Shown piece after piece: positions 59,799 to 64,000 of a stretch of DNA of 64,000 bases. The position numbers and the translations under genes are program-made. The stretch comes from JAUIAI01 sp049680625 (GTDB lineage: Bacteria > Pseudomonadota > Gammaproteobacteria > Burkholderiales > Burkholderiaceae_E): assembly GCA_049680625.1 (NCBI GenBank), contig JBAUID010000212.1:1-64000 (forward strand), in the 5' to 3' direction. Positions within the stretch are counted from its first letter, which is position 1. Every line of letters begins with the position of its first letter. The notes below the pieces were generated by a model, which saw only the letters and a list, made by a program, of their open reading frames with translations, did no database searches and was not told the origin of the DNA.

Positions 59799-61283
59799 CT
59801 AACTAACCGGGACCGGCACAAACATGCGCTGTTTGCCGCGAGTGATCAGGACGGCAACCGACTTGGTATCGTCCGATAATTGGGCGGCAATGTCGTCGAC
59901 CGACTTTACTGAAACACCGTTAATCGACAGCACGACGTCACCCTGCCGGATACCGGCTTTTTCTGCGGCGCCTTCAACTTCCAGAACCAGCAAGCCGTCG
60001 GCACCATTGTTCGCGGCCTTTTCACCGGGTTCCAGCGGGCGTAAGCCCAGGCCGAGTTTTGGGGTTGCAGAGCCAGCACCCGATCCGGTTTTCATACCGA
60101 CTTTCTGATTGCTGGCTTTATTGCGCAACGGGCGGGTATCAATCTGTATTTCTCGTTGGTTACGCCAGACTGTCAGGGTCAATGGTTGGTTTGGTGTCGA
60201 TAAGGCAACCATTGACGGTAGCGCGGCAGAGCGTTCGACGGGTTTTTCACCGGCCTGCAAAATAATGTCTCCCACTTTGAGTCCGGCCGCGCTTGCAGCG
60301 CTGTTCGCCATCACTTCAGATACCAGCGCGCCGCGTGGCCGGTCCAGCCCGAACGCATTGGCCAGTTTTTGGTCGACGGATTGAATCAATACGCCGAGAC
60401 GCGCGTGTTGAACCTGACCGTGATCGACGATCTGGGTCTGGATCTGGGTCGCTAAATCAATGGGTATCGCAAACGAAATTCCCTGATAGCCGCCGGTGCG
60501 ACTAAAAATCTGGGAGTTAATGCCAACAACTTCGCCATCGGCGTTAAACAACGGACCTCCAGAGTTGCCCGGATTAACCGCAACGTCGGTTTGAATAAAC
60601 GGTACCAGGCCACCATCGGGCAGGCCACGACCCTTGGCGCTTACTACGCCGACAGTTACCGTGTTCTCAAAACCAAATGGAGAGCCGATTGCCGCGACCC
60701 ACTGGCCTGGTTTAAGCGCGTCAGGTTTGCCCAGTTTCACCGTAGGCAGGTTGTGCGCGTCAATTTTTAATACCGCCACATCGGTTCGTTCGTCCTGGCC
60801 CAGGACCCGCGCGGGATATTCGCGGCGATCCGTCATGCGAACAATCACTTCATCAGCATTTCCAACCACGTGTGCGTTGGTCAGTATCAGGCCATCTGCG
60901 CTGACAATGAATCCGGACCCTTGTCCGGCGGAGTACCTGGGTGAGTCCTGCCCGCGGCGATCTCCGTCAGGACGCGGAATACCGAAACGCTCGAAGAATT
61001 CTTCAAGGCCATCCGGGGTTCGCTGCTCTGGCCTTGCCTGTGAGTTGGAGGCGCTCGACGTTTTACCAGTCACCCGTACGTTGACGACAGCAGCGCCGTA
61101 TTTTTCAGTGATTTCGGCAAAGTTTGGAAACGATAGAGCAGCCGTCGATGATGAGACGGTCGCGGCCGGCGCTACTGGTTGAGTCAGTGCGTAGCCTGGA
61201 ATCGTTGTCATAGCTGCGCCGGCCGCAATGGCACTTGCGCAGGCGATTGCAATCGCGTGTTTTCGCATTTTCATGTTTTGCAT
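59799..61283 (-). CDS. degQ: Periplasmic Do-family serine protease (DegP/DegQ/MucD type)
   Basis: 494 residues from ATG 61283; the frame extends upstream but has no family-like sequence. A signal peptide (AIAIACASAIAAGAAM) leads into the trypsin-like domain with triad His138 (NAHVVGNAD), Asp168 (RTDVAVLKID) and Ser241 (PGNSGGPLF). Two PDZ domains follow (about 290-380 and 410-490). The family degrades or refolds damaged envelope proteins. It lies downstream of the two-component pair, so it may be part of its stress regulon. Its own terminator closes the transcript. Confidence 0.92.
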   Translation of the reverse strand: MQNMKMRKHAIAIACASAIAAGAAMTTIPGYALTQPVAPAATVSSSTAALSFPNFAEITEKYGAAVVNVRVTGKTSSASNSQARPEQRTPDGLEEFFERFGIPRPDGDRRGQDSPRYSAGQGSGFIVSADGLILTNAHVVGNADEVIVRMTDRREYPARVLGQDERTDVAVLKIDAHNLPTVKLGKPDALKPGQWVAAIGSPFGFENTVTVGVVSAKGRGLPDGGLVPFIQTDVAVNPGNSGGPLFNADGEVVGINSQIFSRTGGYQGISFAIPIDLATQIQTQIVDHGQVQHARLGVLIQSVDQKLANAFGLDRPRGALVSEVMANSAASAAGLKVGDIILQAGEKPVERSAALPSMVALSTPNQPLTLTVWRNQREIQIDTRPLRNKASNQKVGMKTGSGAGSATPKLGLGLRPLEPGEKAANNGADGLLVLEVEGAAEKAGIRQGDVVLSINGVSVKSVDDIAAQLSDDTKSVAVLITRGKQRMFVPVPVS

Positions 61284-61411
61284 CAGGATCACCCGACAGG
61301 TTGGATTGAACACCGATGCAGTATCCGGGCTGAGACTTAAGTGAAACTTAAGCGAGACGGGCGGTGCGGTACAAGTCGTAGTCCGGCGCAATCGGGGCGC
61401 AATCCGGGCTG

Positions 61412-62869
61412 TTACGCCGTGGCTGCGCGCTCGAGGTGCGGGAATTGCACCCGAACTCTTAAGCCTCCGAGCCGGGGTGATTTGGCTAGTTGCACGTCTG
61501 CCTGATGACGGTTTGCGACCGCTTTGACAATTGCAAGGCCCAGACCGCTGCCAGTGGCTTCGGGCTGCCCTGTATCGGGCGTGTTGGTTTGACTTTCGAT
61601 TGTTGGTTCACCGGGTGCATCTGCGTGCTCACGATAAGGATGGCCACGATAGAATCGATCGAACACTCGTTCCCGCTGGGATGCTTCGATACCGGGGCCA
61701 CTGTCTTCAACGATCAGACAAACCCGATCGTTTTCCGTGATGACTGAGACGTCTACCGTGCCATTGACTGGCGTGTACTTCAGCGCATTACCGATCAGAT
61801 TGCGTACCAGCACTCGAATCGAGTCAGTCTGGCCGGTTATTGTTAACGAATCGTCGCGGTGCATACCCAGATCGATATTCCGGTCATCGGCCTGTGCTGT
61901 CAGTTGAATAATGACATCCTTGGCCAGTTCACTCAGGCTGACAATTTGCGACGGTTCGGACTCTGACAACGGCACTTGTTCGCGAGCCATGCTGATGAGC
62001 TGGTCCGTCATTCGTGCGGCGCGATCCACGCCTTGTTCCAGGCGCTTAACCGCTGCCGCAGTGTCTGGGTCCGTTTGTTGGCCAGCTGGCGGGCTGGTGC
62101 GACGCAGGTTTTGTACCTGCAGTTTGATTGCAGTGAGTGGTGATCGTAGTTCGTGAGCGGCATCGGCAACAAAGTCACGGTGACCCTGCATCGTTTGCGA
62201 AACCCGTTCGAGTAAGTCGTTCAGTTCACGAACCAGCGGTTGGACCTCGGATGGCAGGTTGGCGTCGTCAACCGGTTCGAGGCGCCGCGCGCGGCGTTGT
62301 GATAACTCCTGGCGCACCCTGTCAACTGGTGCCAGTGCACGCCGAATGACCCAGTTGGTTAGTAAAACCAGGAACAATCCGAGCAAGGCAATCGGCCAGG
62401 TCCGGCTGAAGGCTTCTTGTCGGGCTTTATCTGCCCGGGCTTGCAAGTCTTGTGAGACTTGTACAAAAACGCCGCTGCGACCGGTGGCATAGACGCGATA
62501 GGTTTTGTCGCCTGTCTGCGCGATCGAATAACCCGGTTTAACCCTGGCAGGAGCCAGGCGGCGGGTTGTCGACTGGTAAATGATGCGCCCGTCGGCAGAC
62601 CAGGTCTGAACAACAAAATCCAGTTCTTTGATTCCACTGGCGGATAGACGACTGTCGACTTGACCCGCCTGAATAGCCGTCGCCAGTTGCTTCATCTGCG
62701 CATCGAATGCAGCGTCAGCCTGGGTGAGGGCGGCGCGATAGGCCAGGCCCGCTTGCAAGAGGGCAACCACAATGATGGGCAGTCCGAGAGACCACAGCAG
62801 ACGGCGTTGTAGCGAATACCGGGCGGGCGGCCGTGAGGCTAGTGACTCGTTTCGGTCTGGCGTGTTCAC
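61412..62869 (-). CDS. Sensor histidine kinase (TctE/QseC type)
   Basis: 485 residues. N-terminal membrane helix about 24-46 (SLGLPIIVVALLQAGLAY), a periplasmic 2CSK-type sensor domain, second helix about 160-178, a HAMP-like linker, an H-box with the phosphorylated His in DAAHELRSPLTAIK, and an ATP domain with LIGNALKYTP (N-box) and DSGPGIEASQRERVFDRFYRG. A 55-residue acidic insertion with LEHADAPGEP lies in the ATP-lid region. The gene overlaps the response regulator by four bases. The signal is unknown. Confidence 0.92.
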   Translation of the reverse strand: MNTPDRNESLASRPPARYSLQRRLLWSLGLPIIVVALLQAGLAYRAALTQADAAFDAQMKQLATAIQAGQVDSRLSASGIKELDFVVQTWSADGRIIYQSTTRRLAPARVKPGYSIAQTGDKTYRVYATGRSGVFVQVSQDLQARADKARQEAFSRTWPIALLGLFLVLLTNWVIRRALAPVDRVRQELSQRRARRLEPVDDANLPSEVQPLVRELNDLLERVSQTMQGHRDFVADAAHELRSPLTAIKLQVQNLRRTSPPAGQQTDPDTAAAVKRLEQGVDRAARMTDQLISMAREQVPLSESEPSQIVSLSELAKDVIIQLTAQADDRNIDLGMHRDDSLTITGQTDSIRVLVRNLIGNALKYTPVNGTVDVSVITENDRVCLIVEDSGPGIEASQRERVFDRFYRGHPYREHADAPGEPTIESQTNTPDTGQPEATGSGLGLAIVKAVANRHQADVQLAKSPRLGGLRVRVQFPHLERAATA

Positions 62870-63525
62870 GCCGGATTCACCACGTAGCCGACCCCGCGTA
62901 TGTTGCGGATGAATCCGGTGCCCAGTTTGCGCCGCAAATTGTGAATATGGACTTCAACCGCATTACTGGATATTTCGTCTTGCCAGCCATAAAGTTTTTC
63001 TTCGAGCTGGGCGCGCGACTGCACGATACCGGGTCGTAACACGAGGGGCTCGAGTACGGCCCATTCCCTGGCTGACAAGGGCACTGTTTTCCCGCTCACA
63101 ACGACTTGTTTTGCCGAGATGTCGATTCGGACATTCCCGGATTCGAACAAAGTACTGGCCAGACCTGCTGCACGACGAATCAGTGCGCGCAGCCGGGCAA
63201 GTAATTCGTCGATATCGAACGGCTTCAATACGTAGTCGTCGGCGCCGGCATCCAGGCCCGCAATTCTGTCGCCGACGGCTTCTCTGGCTGTAACGACCAT
63301 CACTGGTACGGCTTGTTTGCGTCTGCGCAGCTGGCGCAGCAGATTGAGCCCATCGCTATCGGGTAGACCAAGGTCGAGCAGGACGGCGTCATAGTCGGCT
63401 GTTTGCAGCGCGGTATCGGCAGCATTACCCGATTTGAACCAGTCAACCGTGTAGTTAACCGAACGTAAGGCGCGTTCAACTTCCTGGCCAATCATGACAT
63501 CGTCTTCGACTAGGAGGATGCGCAT
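62866..63525 (-). CDS. OmpR-family response regulator
   Basis: 219 residues. Receiver domain with acidic pocket at EDD (7-9), phosphorylated D51 (VLLDLGLP), and the Lys of LKPFD near residue 101, then a winged-helix DNA-binding domain with AREWAVLEPL and EVHIHNLRRKL. It is the QseB/TctD-like partner of the kinase and is translationally coupled to it (ATGA). Tandem repeats just upstream may be its own binding site. Confidence 0.94.
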   Translation of the reverse strand: MRILLVEDDVMIGQEVERALRSVNYTVDWFKSGNAADTALQTADYDAVLLDLGLPDSDGLNLLRQLRRRKQAVPVMVVTAREAVGDRIAGLDAGADDYVLKPFDIDELLARLRALIRRAAGLASTLFESGNVRIDISAKQVVVSGKTVPLSAREWAVLEPLVLRPGIVQSRAQLEEKLYGWQDEISSNAVEVHIHNLRRKLGTGFIRNIRGVGYVVNPA

Positions 63526-63565
63526 AATTCAAAGACTTTTTCAACAATTGGTGGGCAGGAGTTTC

Positions 63566-63585
63566 CGGTTTGTCACGGTTTGTCA
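63566..63585 (-). promoter_or_regulatory. Direct repeat upstream of the response regulator
   Basis: CGGTTTGTCA is repeated immediately (read on the plus strand; TGACAAACCG twice on the coding strand), 40-60 bases before the response regulator start. Two 10-base direct repeats one helical turn apart are the usual binding mode of OmpR-family regulators, so autoregulation is plausible. Confidence 0.45.
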
Positions 63586-63702
63586 TTATCCTACTTCAAT
63601 CCCCGGCGAGAATGCGTTCTATTGTTGCGAGATACGGTCGCCAGTATCTTCCTGACCTACGGTACGATTGACGGCTTATCAGAATAAAAACGGGTAAATC
63701 AC

Positions 63703-64000
63703 TTGGACCTGACCCCATGGCGGTTGATGTCGAGTACTGACATAGTCAGCGACCGCTGGATGCGGTTGCGGGCAGATACCTGTATTGGCCCGGGTGATTT
63801 TGTGATCACACCTTACTACGTTGTAGAAGAACGCGATTGGGCGCAGATTTTTGCCCTGGGTGATGATGGCCACTTGTTGCTGATCAGCCAGTATCGGCAT
63901 GCGGCCCAGACGGTGTGCCTTGAATTGCCTGGTGGCATCGTTGATGAGGGTGAAACGGCGCTGGACGCAGCGCAACGCGAACTGCGCGAGGAAACTGGGC
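63703..64000 (+). CDS. NUDIX hydrolase (ADP-ribose pyrophosphatase-like), N-terminal part
   Basis: The reading frame runs off the window's right end, so only about 99 residues are seen. A complete NUDIX box is present: GIVDEGE, then TALDAAQ, then REL and REET, matching G-x5-E-x7-REUxEExG. The upstream PWRLMSS, the RWMRLRADTC stretch and ISQYRHAAQTVCLELPGG are typical of ADP-ribose/NUDIX hydrolases. A TTG start at 63703 keeps the conserved N-terminal Trp; ATG 63727 would remove it. Confidence 0.82.
   Translation, partial: MDLTPWRLMSSTDIVSDRWMRLRADTCIGPGDFVITPYYVVEERDWAQIFALGDDGHLLLISQYRHAAQTVCLELPGGIVDEGETALDAAQRELREETG

Noticed and set aside
60634..61182. A 182-codon antisense frame in the protease gene
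   Set aside because: Ser/Thr/Arg-rich with no domain; opposite a gene with a complete catalytic triad.
1..64000. tRNA, rRNA, CRISPR, insertion sequence or prophage
   Set aside because: No intergenic tRNA T-loop pattern, no regularly spaced direct repeats, no transposase or integrase motif and no terminal inverted repeats were found.

Overview
The window is a gene-dense bacterial chromosomal segment with moderate GC (low to mid 50s % by eye, not computed). It holds 60 protein genes, two of them cut by the window ends. I see no RNA gene, insertion sequence, prophage, integrase or CRISPR array. The gene content points to a heterotrophic proteobacterium. A tripartite tricarboxylate transporter (TctCBA), a BigR sulfide regulon, CaiB-type CoA transferase, GST, Tex, FKBP-type PPIase and a TctE/QseC-like two-component pair together suit a betaproteobacterium (Burkholderiales, perhaps Alcaligenaceae-like). 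That placement is inference; no ribosomal marker is present.

Layout. 3-3720 (+): a catabolic operon with a mandelate-racemase-type enolase-superfamily enzyme, an FAD aromatic hydroxylase, a ketopantoate-reductase-like protein and an oxaloacetate-decarboxylase-like protein. 3827-6391: Tex. 6406-10618 (-): a tightly coupled operon of esterase, gamma-glutamyltransferase, hotdog protein and FAD amine oxidase. It is divergent from 10782-14373 (+): a HAPMO-like Baeyer-Villiger monooxygenase (BVMO) and two SDRs. 14435-15064: GST. 15180-20641: a sulfide/persulfide module (BigR-type repressor and cytochrome c leftward; PmpA, PmpB, SulP permease, persulfide dioxygenase and a secreted metallo-hydrolase rightward). 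20802-25976: an HpaHED-like homoprotocatechuate-type meta-cleavage set, an FAH-family enzyme and a kynurenine-formamidase-like hydrolase.

25995-40910 is an oxidative accessory region: orphan MsrQ-like protein, P450, a zinc-ribbon SDR, a haloacetate dehalogenase with every catalytic residue conserved, an unknown secreted/membrane pair, a second BVMO, GMC oxidoreductase, TauE/SafE exporter, SDR, DHH phosphoesterase, a PRISE-type enone reductase and a D-threonine-aldolase-like enzyme. Its P450, dehydrogenases, BVMO and hydrolase are the classes needed to open an alicyclic or terpenoid ring, but the substrate is not shown by sequence.

41033-53610: FKBP PPIase, PfkB sugar kinase, an SDR lacking its catalytic Tyr and Lys, TctCBA, a BisC-like molybdoenzyme, a DUF188 protein, a small conserved protein, LLM flavoprotein, carboxymuconolactone-decarboxylase-family protein and CaiB CoA transferase. 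53861-57734: a three-subunit molybdenum hydroxylase with its own MoaD-like protein. 57753-59508: DHDPS-family aldolase and IclR regulator. 59799-63525: DegP/DegQ protease with a two-component system. The end carries the start of a NUDIX hydrolase.

The most unusual items are the zinc-ribbon SDR with an altered active site, the catalytically divergent SDR at 42966, the haloacetate dehalogenase followed by an unknown secreted/membrane pair, and several short tandem repeats placed at or just after stop codons.
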